Source: Reticulitermes speratus
Taxonomy: Eukaryota > Arthropoda > Insecta > Blattodea > Rhinotermitidae
Assembly (NCBI GenBank): GCA_021186555.1
Contig: JAJKFL010000008.1
Span: forward strand, 15,121,936 to 15,185,935
Reading direction: 5' to 3'
Length of the DNA: 64,000 nucleotides
This document shows, one piece after another, positions 43,604 through 54,935 of this stretch. Position numbers and translations under genes: made by a program. The notes beneath the pieces are model-generated. The model had not been told where the DNA came from. It ran no database searches and saw nothing but the letters and a program-made list of their open reading frames with translations. Position 1 is the stretch's first letter. Each line of letters starts with the position of its first letter.

Positions 43604-43970
43604 ACTGACTGACTAACTAATTAACTTAATGGAGCAGAGCACTTCTTGAGAAGCTAACAGCAGCAGACAAGAAATCCTCGAATTTTATGGAACCCGAAGG
43701 TTCATTACCGCGTTCAGAAGAGCCAGCCACCTGTCCCTCTCCTGAGGCAGGTCACTCCAGTCCAAGCCTCCCTAACCTGTTTCTTGAAGATCCATTTTAA
43801 TATTAACATCCCTACTACGTCTAGTTCTTCCAGGTGGTCTGTTTCCCTCACGGTTCCCCACCAACACCCTGTGTACACATCTTTTCTCCCCCCCTACGTG
43901 CTGCATACAGAGCGCAACTCATTTTTCTTGATTTTATCACTAGAATAACATGCGGTGAGAAGTATTCAAT
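43604..43970 (-). mobile_element. LINE 3' fragment, antisense
   Basis: (TAAC)n-like tail GACTGACTAACTAATTAAC, GGAGCAGAGCACTTCTTGAG, TTATGGAACCCGAAGGTTC, GCCAGCCACCTGTCCCTC, AAGATCCATTTTAATATTAA and CTACGTGCTGCATACAGAG. Well preserved in its 3' half. Confidence 0.88.
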
Positions 43971-44429
43971 TTTCATACGGCGACAATTTTACCTTTGCCG
44001 TATCCTTTGAATTTTATTCGTCTAGAATCATGGCTAACATCAGGACAATCTTAAGACATTCTAGTTTAATGTCCCTTATATCACTTTTGTAGCCGAAACC
44101 CTACACATGGCTGTAACACGAAACAAATCTGGTAGGAGGCCCTTACAGTTGCCATAATTTAAAGCAGAAGACGGTGATAGTCAAGCATGCAGCAACATGC
44201 AAGACTCCACACAAACATGTATCATACTTAGGCAATACATAAATTCTTCGCTATACGTAGAGAGAACCCCAACCTCATGCAGTACAACCACTACAACGAA
44301 AATTCAACACAATCAGAAACAAGATCTTAAAACTCTGAAGACCGAAAGAACATTGCAGAAGTACTTTGCTGCCATATGATCTCCGACATCCGAAAGAGAA
44401 CTGTTTGTTTAAAGGTTCCAAGCCTTCGC
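43971..44429. other. no recognisable feature
   Basis: Unassigned. Confidence 0.4.
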
Positions 44430-44640
44430 CCTCTCATCCTTCTGAAAAAAGTAGTATTAAGACGGTTAAGCAACACAGATGCAATAACAATGATATGTGA
44501 AAACTGAAGTGCTCGGAAAGATAGCTGTCCCAGGGTCACTTTGTCCACCACAAATCTCACAAGGGAATGCCTGGAATCGTACAGGGGCTGCCACGGTCAG
44601 AAGCCGACGACTAACTGCTTGAACTATGGCATGGCCTTGA
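44430..44640 (-). mobile_element. SINE-B copy, diverged
   Basis: Minus strand: GAAGTGCTCGGAAAGATAG, GGGTCACTTTGTCCACCAC, AAATCTCACA, GGAATCGTACAGGGGC (B-box side), CGACTAACTGCTTGAACTAT and GGCATGGC at the head. The 3' part is missing. Confidence 0.8.
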
Positions 44641-44667
44641 AGACTAAACTTCCCCTACATTATATAT

Positions 44668-44760
44668 AAAAAGTCAGTTCGTACCTCAGAGAGAACAGGT
44701 TCCTTCACAGCCAGGAAGTCCCGTCAGTTAATGCTGTTTAGAGAAATGGTCGGTGTTCAT
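44668..44760. repeat. dispersed repeat fragment (TCAGTTAATGCT)
   Basis: AGTCAGTTCGTACCTCAGAG and CCGTCAGTTAATGCTGTTTA match 18262-18330 (CCAGTTCGTACCGCGGAG, CCAATCAGTTAATGCTTTAC). The family is unknown. Confidence 0.45.
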
Positions 44761-45204
44761 TATGATAATCTCAAGAGCAACATAAACTCTGTCGACGTTA
44801 CAGCAGGTTACATGGTTACCACTGATATTGAAATGCTTAATTCAAGTCCTATTCCTAATGAGAAACTTCTCTCCACTTATTCGAGATTTTAGCTCCTCAC
44901 AGCAATGAATATGAAGAGATGTAAGCTACATGCTTGTAGCCATAATCATTTCGGAGGAAGGTGCTGTCTACATCTTCCACACGTACCACATGACAGTAGT
45001 TTTCTCTTTATCTGATCAAACAACTGGCGTTTAACAACATGCCGAAGTTACGAATAATAAGGCAAGTTTGTCAAGTTTGGAAAGATAATTTAAGACATAT
45101 CTTATTTTTCTATGTACTGACCCTGCTTTTCCATATAGGCCTATTTGTCCAAAGGTCTATAACTTTCCCGATTCCATTTAGAATAAAGCGTTTTCATTAC
45201 TTCT
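44761..45204. other. no recognisable feature
   Basis: Unassigned AT-rich sequence. Confidence 0.4.
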
Positions 45205-45489
45205 TCAGTACATTGTTGTTTTTATGGCCGATGGACATTTCAATTGAAGTTTCTTCAATGCTAATTTGCGTTTTTCCCGGTTACGCTCATAGATTTCTTC
45301 CTTAATCTTAAGACCGTCCACAAGACTAAACTGCATCTTTCTACCCCTTCGTAAACTCTCCTCTAGCTCGAAGAACCATACTGATAAATCGTTAGTCATC
45401 CATCCGCAGTTCTCAGTATTGTATGTGACATCTTTTGACGACAAATGTTCACCCAGAGAGCGTTGGTCTTCTTTGGTGTAGTCTATCAA
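45205..45489 (-). CDS. unassigned protein-like ORF (possible exon or TE remnant)
   Basis: A 94-codon frame with the most protein-like composition in the window. It includes GWMTNDLSVWFFELEESLRR, GRKMQFSLVDGLKIKEEIYE and RNREKRKLALKKLQLKC. The charged C-terminal half predicts a helix. I do not recognise a family. No other exon, polyadenylation context or paralogous copy was seen in the window. It may be an exon of a host gene, a transposon fragment or chance. Confidence 0.2.
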   Translation of the reverse strand: MIDYTKEDQRSLGEHLSSKDVTYNTENCGWMTNDLSVWFFELEESLRRGRKMQFSLVDGLKIKEEIYERNREKRKLALKKLQLKCPSAIKTTMY

Positions 45490-45800
45490 CGGCGCAGCCG
45501 TTTATTCTTTTACTGTACTTTATTTTACGAAGCTGTTATCCCATATTATATAAAGTCAAATGGTAGAAAAATGATAAATAGGAAGGGATTTAGAAGGAAG
45601 ATGCAGTGGTCTATTAGAAGTAGTATCCTAAAATGTGCCTGGAGAAACTGAGTAATACCAAGACACAGTACAGTCGGGATAACCGATGACACCCTCCCCC
45701 CTTTCGAGATTCAAAAAGGGCAACGTTAATGTTGGTTCCTCTCCCTCAGCTTCAAACATTCTGAAGTCTGTGTTCACAAACGCTTTCAACGTATGACTAA
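45490..45800. other. no recognisable feature
   Basis: Unassigned. Confidence 0.4.
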
Positions 45801-45805
45801 CACCA

Positions 45806-46285
45806 AGGAGCAGAGTCCTACTTAAGAAAGTAACAGTTCCTCACCTAGTCAAGACATTCCCTGCAGATTATGGAACCCGAATGGTTGTTACCGTGTTTAG
45901 AAGAGCCCACAAACTGTTCATATCCTAAGCGAGTAATTCAATCCATGACAACCTATCCTATTTCTCTAAGCTTAACCTTACTATTATTCTGCCAACTAAG
46001 TCTACGTTTTTCAGGTGTCTGTTTTCTTCAGGTTTCTCCACCAAAATTCTGTGTGCACTTTTCTTCTTCTCCCCATACACTCTACATGCCCCACCCATCT
46101 CATCCTACATTTGATCACACTAATAATATCTTGGCAGTAGTAAAAATCATGAAGCCCCCCATTATGTAACTTTTCTCCAACCTGCTGCTACCTCCTCCGT
46201 CTTAGTCCCAATTATCTTCCTCAGCACCCTGTTCTCGAACACCCTCAGGCAGTGCCTCTCAATATATGTCTTGCCCTTAATGTGA
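45806..46285 (-). mobile_element. LINE 3' fragment, antisense (longest)
   Basis: GGAGCAGAGTCCTACTTAAG, TTATGGAACCCGAATGGTTG, CTCTACATGCCCCACCCATC, CTTAGTCCCAATTATCTTCC, TCAGCACCCTGTTCTCGAAC and CTCAGGCAGTGCCTCTC. It extends beyond the FGPKRD region into the sequence coding upstream of it (complement of LRVFENRVLRR-type wording), so it reaches slightly further 5' than 23766-24242. Confidence 0.88.
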
Positions 46286-47289
46286 GGGCTTAAATTTCAC
46301 ACACATACTAAACAGAAAGACACACGCATAAACATTAAACTCCCAATAACAAAGCCATTTTTATATAAATCCATGCTTTGGAACAATCTTACCTTTTCAC
46401 ATTTCATGTTGTAGTAACTGTACAACAGAAACTTTAGACTTCAGAAACGGCACTGTCTCTAGCAATAAATCTCGCTTCACTTAACGTGAACTGCGAGTTG
46501 AAACATCTCTAGAATATGCAGCAGTAGGACTTAGCGATCCTAACCCACTTCAGGTTTGATCGACTGAAGACTCTGAAATAATTTTCCGATATAAATGTGC
46601 TTCTTCGACGTAGCTTCAACAGATCCTGGATTTGAGACTGCACTTTACACTAGCGTTCACTATCACGTACGATTTATTATACAAAGGGCATTTAACTTCA
46701 AAACTGTCCCTAAGGAGTCGCATAAATCTTTCAGTCTGTTACCCTGTGATTTAATTATTCTTATCAATATTTTAAGGCTCGTAATATTTCTATATCCATT
46801 AAATTACGTATTGACATTGCGACACTGCAGGCATCCCCATTTGTGCGTTCCAGTCTGTCAACAACACAGTCATTACGCGAACTTCTAAGTCAGAAAACAC
46901 CAGCACCATTCTTGAAATATCTTATGATGATAAAATTCTTCATTACAAAAATATTTATTTCCAGGGACTTACAGCAAAACTAAAATTAAAAAGTATTGAT
47001 TTGTTGTTATAACAGATAAGTCCACGTAAGTCTGAGATTCTAATGCGGACATGACGTAAACAAATTTACAAGTATTATAAGTAGCAGTTAAAACCCAATG
47101 GTCTCATTTTATATGGCACTAGCACAAACCGCACGAACAGCACGTGATTTTAGAGCAGAGAAGATTTTATAGAGGGAATTAAGCTTGGAAGGATGGTGTG
47201 ACACAGATCAGGAAGTAGGTTACTCCAGTTAAGTTACAAATTATGCCCTTCATTGAAAACAATTCATTAGCCAGACTAGACTGACGAAG
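46286..47289. other. no recognisable gene
   Basis: The plus frame 46595-46888 is unassigned. Confidence 0.4.
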
Positions 47290-47505
47290 AATTACTGGAC
47301 TCTTTATGAATCCAAATGTTTACTGCAGCTTTCAAAGAACCCATCAATAGACCCTATCCTCAGCGACTTGACTCCGAGTTACCTCCTCATTATCCACCTT
47401 TGCTAGATACCTTTTTAATATTACACTCCCACCTACGCCTAGATCTCGCAAGTGGTTTCATAACTTCGGATTTTTCAAACGGAATTTTGGTTAATTTTTT
47501 AATTG
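47290..47505 (-). mobile_element. LINE fragment, antisense, diverged
   Basis: TTATGAATCCAAATGTTTAC, CTATCCTCAGCGACTTGAC, TTTTTAATATTACACTCCCA, CCTACGCCTAGATCTCGCAA and GTGGTTTC follow the antisense LINE order. The 3' tail is lost. Confidence 0.75.
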
Positions 47506-47559
47506 CCGCCATTCATACAAAATGCTTGAACTTAAAAACGGTAATTTTTCCCTGCGGTT

Positions 47560-47695
47560 AATAAAGTATTACGCCATGAAAGCATATGTGGGAAAGGAGG
47601 TACAGCCCCACGTATTCTTAACCTCAACATTATATAAGTGTTCAGCTTCACGCTCCGGTCACTTTAGCCCGGATACAAGGAATTATGTTACTCAC
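47560..47695 (-). mobile_element. SINE-C fragment, diverged
   Basis: TTACGCCATGAAAGCATATG, TTAACCTCAACATTATATAA and CTTCACGCTCCGGTCACTTT resemble the body end of a minus-strand SINE-C. Confidence 0.45.
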
Positions 47696-47699
47696 TGAA

Positions 47700-48042
47700 A
47701 ATACTATCTAGTAAAAAAAGCAAATATTACAGATGATGAAGCTTCTAATTATCCAATTGTCTCCAGCCTCTCACGCGTTTTACACATGGTGCTACCACTT
47801 ACAGGCATATATTTTGTTTCGTGACAGCCTTTACTTCCTGAGCCTATCTAAACATGTGTATATTGGGGTGTGTCACCACGTTGTAAGAGTACAACACCAA
47901 AAACATTTGAAACCTGGACTTTCCAGTACCAAGCAGGAGTGCTAACCACTCCACGCGAAGTTTCGTATGCGTCGTAAATTTCTTTGTCGACAATAAAAGT
48001 TGTCAGAGTGAATAATATTTTCTAGTAAATCCAGTGGTCTGT
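47700..48042. other. possible tRNA-headed SINE remnant
   Basis: On the minus strand at about 47890-47960, GTGGTTAGCACTCCTGC then CAGGTTTCAAATG look like A- and B-box regions. No body is recognised. Confidence 0.3.
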
Positions 48043-48321
48043 AAACAACGTACTATTTTCCATCGCGCAATAGCCCCTAGTGGGCCAGGGCCTCCTCATT
48101 ATCGAGGCTTCACTATCACACTCAAACACGCTACACTTGGTAGGACTCCTCTGGACGAGTAATCAGCCGGACACAGAGACCTCTACCTGATAACACACAA
48201 CACTCACAACAAACAGACCTCCATGACCTCGGCGGGAATCGAACCCGAAATCCCAGCCAGCGAGTGGCCGCATACCCACGCCTTAGACCGCGCGGCCACT
48301 GGGATCGGCAAACAACGTACT
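48043..48321 (-). mobile_element. SINE-A copy 5 with perfect target-site duplication
   Basis: Minus-strand body 48055-48309: GGGCCAGGGCCTCCTCATT, GGACTCCTCTGGACGAG, CGGGAATCGAACCCG (B box complement, one change) and CGCGCGGCCACTGGGATCGG at the head. A perfect 12-bp duplication AAACAACGTACT lies at 48043-48054 and 48310-48321. The A tail has decayed to ATTTTCC. Confidence 0.95.
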
Positions 48322-48501
48322 TACCTGCTGTAATGTTAACTTCATTTACACTCTTTAGAACTGTACCTAAAGTTTTATAACAGCGAACAGACATGGCCGG
48401 CACTGTACAACTACAACCCTCATCCGCCAACAGTAACGGAATGAACACTGCCACTGGTAGCTTTGCTTAGACAAGAGTGGTTTATTAACAAGCAGTCTAA
48501 T

Positions 48502-48539
48502 GAGTAACAGACCGCACTTGTCCGTGTGGTCTGTTACTC
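48502..48539. repeat. 16-bp-arm hairpin
   Basis: GAGTAACAGACCGCAC and GTGTGGTCTGTTACTC are inverted with one mismatch around TTGTCC. Confidence 0.85.
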
Positions 48540-49434
48540 TAAGTCCAGTACATCGTTCTTACTTTTGGTTACGCAATGTGGATATCGCAGTTTTCGACTG
48601 AAGTACATGGCTGTCACAGTGGAAGTCAAAAGACAGTTCAAACGCGGGGAAATGTACAGAACAAGTTTGGGCTAACAGAAGTCATTTTACTTACAGTTGA
48701 GTTACCGATGCTGTCAGTAACTGGGAATATACAGCGACCTGTGATTGGACGAGAGTGAATAATTAATTATACGGAATGAAACAGGAATTATGGAATTAAG
48801 GAATATTTGCATGGAGGAACTAACGAAACCCACGCATATTCTTTGTACAATCTACACTTTAGCCAAAAACGAAACAGGTACCTTGTGAATACACGCCAGA
48901 AACTTGCTGTATGTAAATGTTGTTTAAAATCTAATTATTCTTACACAAACGCGACCTACCGCTGATAAATTGTATAACAATAGGTGAATTTACTTTGACT
49001 AGAATTAACATTTATCTTAATTACATTCATCATGAAACGAGTACTAAAAATGAAATGTAATTTTACTACGATGGTATGTTGATTAAATACAACAGGATTT
49101 ATATTAAATTTAATAAACTCTACCTTATACACTGTCCTTAATGTGAGCGCGTGGTTGCTATGGCAACCACTGTTACAATGTCGAAACAGTGCAATAAACC
49201 GACAATAAACGCTAGGAACAGTGTTACCTTACTGTCTCATTCAGGCACAAACATTAAATACGTTCCCTTCATTAACATTAATTACACAGTCACGATTTTA
49301 CTATTACCGGCTTGAATTTAAATTCCGAAGTTTCATCACCCCTACACGATTTATTATTATTATTTGTTTTTGTTGTTACGCCACCCAATAACATTCCACA
49401 GGAGGAACAGGCGGCCAGTACAGGTTCAGCTCCA
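48540..49434. other. no recognisable gene
   Basis: AT-rich, unassigned. GGTTGCTATGGCAACC at 49152-49167 is a perfect 16-bp palindrome containing RFX-like X-box half-sites (GTTGC...GCAAC); the link to regulation is only suggestive. Confidence 0.4.
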
Positions 49435-49658
49435 CTCAGTCTTAACCACGGGACTAGATGTGGGTAGGTGGTCAACGTCAGGCCCTAGCCACTTTACCCC
49501 CGTTAAGAGCCCCGGTACCCAATTTAGAGGACACTAGATGGGCCTCAGGGCCAGTATAGACGGTATTGAGAAGAGAAAATCTCTTGCCCCACCGGGATTC
49601 GAATCCTGGAACTTCCGCCCTTAGAGTAGTCGCTATACCGGCTCCGCTATCCCGGGCA

Positions 49659-49660
<2 letters not shown>
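49435..49660 (-). mobile_element. SINE-C copy, diverged, next to (ATT)n
   Basis: Minus strand: CTTAACCACGGGACTAGATG, CTAGCCACTTTACCCCCG, CACCGGGATTCGAATCCTGG and CGCTATACCGGCTCCGCTAT. The head abuts an (ATT)n microsatellite at 49659-49696. Confidence 0.85.
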
Positions 49661-49696
<36 letters not shown>

Positions 49697-49697
<1 letters not shown>

Positions 49698-50046
49698 GCT
49701 AGAATTTGAGTTGAATCAGTATCACTTCGTGAATATATTCCAAACATTGGCGCTTTTCTTTCATTTCTCCTATGTGATATACGTGGACGCAATGTACCGA
49801 AATAAGACATGTCACACACAGTAACTTTATACTGACTACGCAATTCCGGCTCAAAATACACAATGCAGACAAACATAAATAATAAACCTTTAATTAAAGG
49901 AAACGGTAATAATTGATAATTTGGTTTTGTATTTCTTTCCTCTAGTGCATTACTGTAATTGTATTAATTTAAAATACCTGTTTGATCCGCAAATTAAAGA
50001 CAGATACATCAACTTTATATTTTTCATATCGTGCCTTTTCATTCGA
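49697..50046. other. no recognisable feature
   Basis: AT-rich, unassigned. Confidence 0.4.
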
Positions 50047-50320
50047 TCACACATTTCTTATACCAACAAAATACACACTTCTTATTTATTATACAATACA
50101 ATTATTTACAGTACAATCAGTCCAACATGTTTCGGTTCCTAATTTTGGGACCATCATCAGGGACCCATATCGTGAATTACACAAAGTCCCAAATCAACAA
50201 ATAACGGTACATATTAAAACTTCAAGAGGTAAAATGTAGGACTAATTTTACTGTAAAAATTTGTATTGTATAATAAATAAGAAGTGTGCATTTTGTTGGT
50301 TTAAGAAATGTGTGATCAGA
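50047..50320 (-). mobile_element. inverted-repeat hammerhead element
   Basis: Arms of about 55 bp: GATCACACATTTCTTATACC... (50047-50101) and its inverted match ...TTAAGAAATGTGTGATC (50263-50318). They include the terminal word (CCAACAAAATAC left, GTGCATTTTGTTGG right). The hammerhead is at 50119-50166. It is non-coding and built like 6313-6754. Confidence 0.8.
50119..50166 (-). ncRNA. hammerhead ribozyme-like motif
   Basis: Minus strand: stem I GGUCC/GGACU (five pairs, one wobble), core CUGAUGA plus an extra U, stem II GGUCCC/GGAACC (one internal mismatch), GAAA, stem III C-G plus A-U around AU, cleavage triplet GUU. Confidence 0.62.
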
Positions 50321-51234
50321 TACACCAACTTCTTGCCAGTAAAGACATATTACGGTACAGCACATTTTGAGCACCCTTACCCTAGCGACAGATGTCTGTA
50401 ACAATGACTGAATGTAGTGTGCAACAGCAACACTGTACCCAGAGTTGTAACGCTCGCGGTGTTCAACTTTAATCCCTCGGCTCGACAGCCACACTGTTCT
50501 TGTGAGCTGAGTATATGCCACAAACAACGGACATGAACAGTGACTTGTCGTGGCTTGTCGTGGCGACAAGAAGTAAGACAGTTCAGTTAAAGTAAACAAA
50601 GACAACGTCACAGATAACAACAGCCCACTCAGTATCTTGGTGACAAGATGAGTGCTGGAATTGTACGGACAGAGATTAAGTAGACTGCATGTTGATAAAA
50701 AGAAACACGTGTCTTCCATTGTATCAAGCACAAAGAACTGCCGATCCGTAGGCCTACTCTTCTTTAGTAACGACGTACTTCAGATGTGGAAAAGTTATTG
50801 GACTTGTTTAGCGTCAAAATAATTGACTCGATCCCCAAATACAAAAACAACTTACGTGCAGGTTACGTGTAAAAATCAACACCAAATGTCTTACAGAAAA
50901 AAGTATATCCCGAGGCCGTCTGACGACAAACGCCATCTGTCAGACACTGGTGTGACAGTAACTACATCCTCTAAGTCAGACCTGCTCAATCTTTTATATG
51001 GTGCGGGCAACTTCGGCAAAATTCTGTCTACATCCGCGAAACATGAAACTGAATACACAAAAAAAAGAATAAGCATATGTATAATTACACGTACAATTTT
51101 ACCTGTGCTTTTCTATATATCATTTTAATAAAAATATAAACTACTGAAAATTGGAAAAATTTTGTAAAAAAATGCAATTCACTACCTTGGTTAAGGCGTC
51201 GCTATTCTCACCACATTTTTACAAAATGAATTAG
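50321..51234. other. no recognisable gene
   Basis: The minus frame 50222-50731 (169 codons) is the longest after 433-993. It begins left of the element's right arm and has no known domain, so it is not called. Confidence 0.35.
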
Positions 51235-51464
51235 TAATGTAATGTAACAGCCGTCCAGACCGGCCCTGGGGCCCACCCAGCCTCCTATAAAATGGGTACC
51301 GGGTCTCTTTCCCGGGAGTAAAACGGCAGGGGCGTGGCGTTGACCACCCACCCCCATCTAGCGCCGAGGTTAATGAAAGAGTAGAGCTATACCTGTACTC
51401 CCCCTCTGGGCCTTCATGGTCTGTTCTAGGGAGAACTTTACCTTTACCTTTAATGCAATGTAAC
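51235..51464 (+). mobile_element. SINE-C, 5'-truncated, with 14-bp TSD
   Basis: Body 51249-51450 starts in mid-element at GCCGTCCAGACCGGCC, lacks the tRNA-like head, and runs to the normal 3' end ACTTTACCTTTACCTT. TAATGTAATGTAAC (51235-51248) and TAATGCAATGTAAC (51451-51464) are its target duplication, so the short form is the inserted form, not a later deletion. Confidence 0.93.
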
Positions 51465-51690
51465 GTACACCTCCATAAATAAACAGCTCGTAAGTTTTCA
51501 AAATTCCTTCGGTGCTCTATCTAAGCTTTGCAGTGTAAAGGGTTAAAAGAATTTTCTCAATTCGAATGTGTCCGCGGACATAATAGCACTGTGTCGCGGG
51601 CAAAATTTTTCCCCGAGCTACGGGTTCAACAGCCCTGCTCTAAGCGAACAGCAGACACATCTGGTCCGGGTAAGCGTAAAGAGGACGCTA
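51465..51690. other. no recognisable feature
   Basis: Unassigned; the frame 51528-51773 runs into the next SINE-C fragment. Confidence 0.4.
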
Positions 51691-51692
51691 TC

Positions 51693-51843
51693 TCTGTGCA
51701 CGCTATGAAGGCATACGAGGAAAGCAGAAGTATAGCCTCATTAGCTCTTAACTTCGGCACTGGTTGGAGGTAAATGATCAGCTTCAAACCCCGTCCGCTT
51801 CACATCCGTTACCCACTGAACAGAAGGCTGGATGCCGTTGGAA
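51693..51843 (-). mobile_element. SINE-C fragment, diverged
   Basis: GCACGCTATGAAGGCATACG, CTTCGGCACTGGTTGGAGGT, CCCGTCCGCTTCACATCCG and ACAGAAGGCTGGATGCC follow the minus-strand SINE-C order; the head is missing. Confidence 0.65.
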
Positions 51844-53772
51844 TAAACGTGTCAATTTACATTTCATCTATACCCGGCTCCTGTAACCTTGTTTTGGAAC
51901 GTATCTGACAAAGCAATTTTCCATTCCAAAGGCTTAGCATCCTTAAAGGTGTTATTGTTCCGATATTATCACCTTGCGATTCCTCATACATATACTCATA
52001 TTCCTATGCTGCTTACGTGGTGGTTAAGTTACTTCTCATTAACTTAATTGACCTAGCCTTTTGTGGCTTAGAATTCATTTGTATTAATTTCATATTCAGT
52101 TAGCTGCCATGGTATAGGTCAGGGTTACGATGGGTTAGGTTCTGGTGCCTGTATGGAACTTCCCGTCACAGAATACGAATTTACATATTTTTGTTTCCGT
52201 TCATGTAGACGCATGCGTGCCTGCCAGCACATTTTCACTGTCTTCCTGGTAAAGTGATACAGTTTGAGTTGGTGTATCTACGAAGCCTTTGTCTAGTATT
52301 ATTTTCGTGTGTTTCCGACCTTCTATTGTTAATATGAAACGCGTTCAATTAAACCTTCACTGAATAGGTGAGCACCTCATTAGCCTAATTTTCGAATCTT
52401 TCGATTCCTCTCGCGCTTATCCTTCGCATAAACCCAAGGTTGACACTGTGTAGGAGTGTGTTCAGCTGCTTCACACTGAGTAAGCTGACGAAAAGTTTGG
52501 TCAGTGTTATGTTACTTTACGTCAGGTTACGTTATATGTGGTTACTGGTCAATCCTGTCTTCAAATTTTGTTGGATTCTTGGAGGGTAGGGGTCGCACCT
52601 CTCGCAGACATATGATCTCCAGTCACATGTTCTTCCGATATTACAACCAAACTTTTTTACACATTTCTCATATCCCCATGCGTTCTACATAATTCCTGTA
52701 ATTTATGCCGATTCATTGGCAAATAAAATAATTTCAAATTATGGAGTTCCACAAAATTCAATTTTATCAGGTAGCCTATTATTCTGTCTCAGGTAGAGGA
52801 AAGTACCATATGTTACATTCCATAATCTCCCAAACAATGATTCAGGACACGTTAATCTAGGAATGTGAACTGCGCCATCTTCATAGACAAATGACTTGCG
52901 AAATATTTGCTGCACAGTTTCGAATGTAAATCGAGATATCTACCAATAAGCAGTGCTGCCAAATTTATTTTCGCCACAGCACCGCTTAATGGATATTATT
53001 AAATATTTGCTGCTGCACATGTTGCATGGTTCTTCGATTCTTAGCTTGTGTGTGGTCTTTCTGACAGCACTCGTCTGGTTTATGTGACCGCTTCTTAAAT
53101 CCAGTTTTGTGTGTTATGAGACGTAAGTAATTACTTACGAACTGTAAGGTACAGAAATTAAACAGCTATATTTAAAAATGCTTGTGCATGAATTTAAATT
53201 ACATGTTACAGAGGCTGAATTCGTAATACGAATTTCTCGGTGAGCAGTAATCTAACAAACTCTGTTTTTCTTTTATTAAATATCAATTCAAATGCCTGGC
53301 AACGAAAGAACATAATGGCATATCAAATGTCAATGTTAGTCTACTGTCAGCCTGCAGATGACAGCACAAGTCTAAATACACGCATATCGATCCTTTGTTA
53401 CGATTCTCTTAAAATAAGCAACATACGTCATTCAGTGTAAACCCCATCGTATTGAAACTTTACCCAAACCCCGTGACATATAACATGAAAAAGCAATTTA
53501 AATCTATATACAGTACTTCATATTTCAAATACGTGCATTGAGCTAATACAATTCAACTAGCCTGACCTTATTCCTGAAAAGTTTCGTATAAAATTCCAGG
53601 GCCCAACAAGCCTAACTGATAATTACATCTTTATTCAGTAGGCCTACTCCAAAAAGCGTGATTGAACTAGGATCAGTGACCCAAAATAACACCTTCAATT
53701 GTTGTTGCTGATTTATCATTCATAATTACGCTACCGTATATCATATTCACTGCACACATCTCAGGCGATAAT
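51844..53772. other. no recognisable gene
   Basis: A long stretch without identified repeat or coding family. Frames at 52504-52692 and 53240-53440 are unassigned. Confidence 0.4.
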
Positions 53773-54083
53773 CAGAATAAACATAAAGTTAAAGGTAAAG
53801 TTCACCCTAGAACAGGTATGAAGGCCCAGAGGGGGAGCAGAGGTATAGCTCTACTCTTTCTTTAACCTCGGCGCTAATGGGGACGGGTTGTCAACGCCAC
53901 GCTCCGGCCGCTTTACCCCGGGAATGACCCGGTACCCATTGTACAGGAGGCTGGGTAGGCCCCAGGGCAGGTCTGGACGGGTGCTGAAAATCTCGCCCCC
54001 ACCGGGATTCGATCCCTGAACCGTCCAGGTCGTAGCGAGTTGCTATACCGACTACGCTATCCCGGCCCACCAGAATAAAAATA
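53773..54083 (-). mobile_element. SINE-C copy with target-site duplication
   Basis: Minus-strand body about 53786-54070, full length: TTAAAGGTAAAGTTCACC (3' end complement), CCGGCCGCTTTACCCCGGG, GGGATTCGATCCCTGAACCG and CTATACCGACTACGCTATCC at the head. CAGAATAAACATA (53773-53785) and CAGAATAAAAATA (54071-54083) differ at one base. Confidence 0.95.
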
Positions 54084-54747
54084 TCAAAGTGAAAATCAAA
54101 ATATTAGCAAGTTACAGAAACGACAAATGCGCCAGTAATGCACAAAATAATACTAATTCTCTGTCCAGGTAAGTAACAATAATAGTAATAAGTAATATAA
54201 GATATGTTTTGCCACAAAATACAAGGTTTTCATGGTAAGGTAATTAGCCGGATTTCATTTTCTAAATTATGTTCTGCATAATTTACAAAATGAACAAGAA
54301 ATAGGTGAGAAATTTAGTAATCCGTCTATTGATTTGTCATGTAAACTGTTTTAAATATACCAATCCTCTTAAATATATTTAAGTTTATTTGGAATTACTT
54401 CCCCGTGTTCACAAACATAAACTTGCGTATCAGTAAACTCCCATAATGCAAACTGTAATTCCAAACCAATTCCCAACGATTTCCCATTCATAAATTGAAC
54501 ACTGCCAATTCCCCAACGTAAACCCATTTATCAAGAATGACGGACGGTTTTCAACGATACAGTGAAAGTAATCAATGGATCCAATATTGTGTTCGCTACA
54601 TTGACTAATGATTATTTCATACGAATGTGTCTATCGGTAATTCCAGCAGACGCATTCTAATCAGCAATTCTAACACGTTTCACGACCTCCTGTCTCCTAT
54701 GTAATGTGACTCATAACAACCAAATCACTGCACAGATCACAGTCCGT
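54084..54747. other. no recognisable feature
   Basis: AT-rich, unassigned. Confidence 0.4.
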
Positions 54748-54935
54748 GAGACGACACAGGTCCTCAGCTAGTCAAGAAATTCCGCACATTTAATGGTATC
54801 CGAATATTAATTGCCGTGTGTACAATATTTCGCCAATTTTCTCTATCCTGAGCCGATAAATCAAATCCATGCCTCCTATTTTTCTTCACGATCTTCTTTA
54901 ATATTATCCTCTAATCTACGCCTTATGATTCATAA
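54748..54935 (-). mobile_element. LINE 3' fragment, antisense, diverged
   Basis: GGTCCTCAGCTAGTCAAG, CTCTATCCTGAGCCGATAAA and TTTAATATTATCCTCTAATC with CTACGCCTTATG. Truncated at both ends. Confidence 0.8.
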
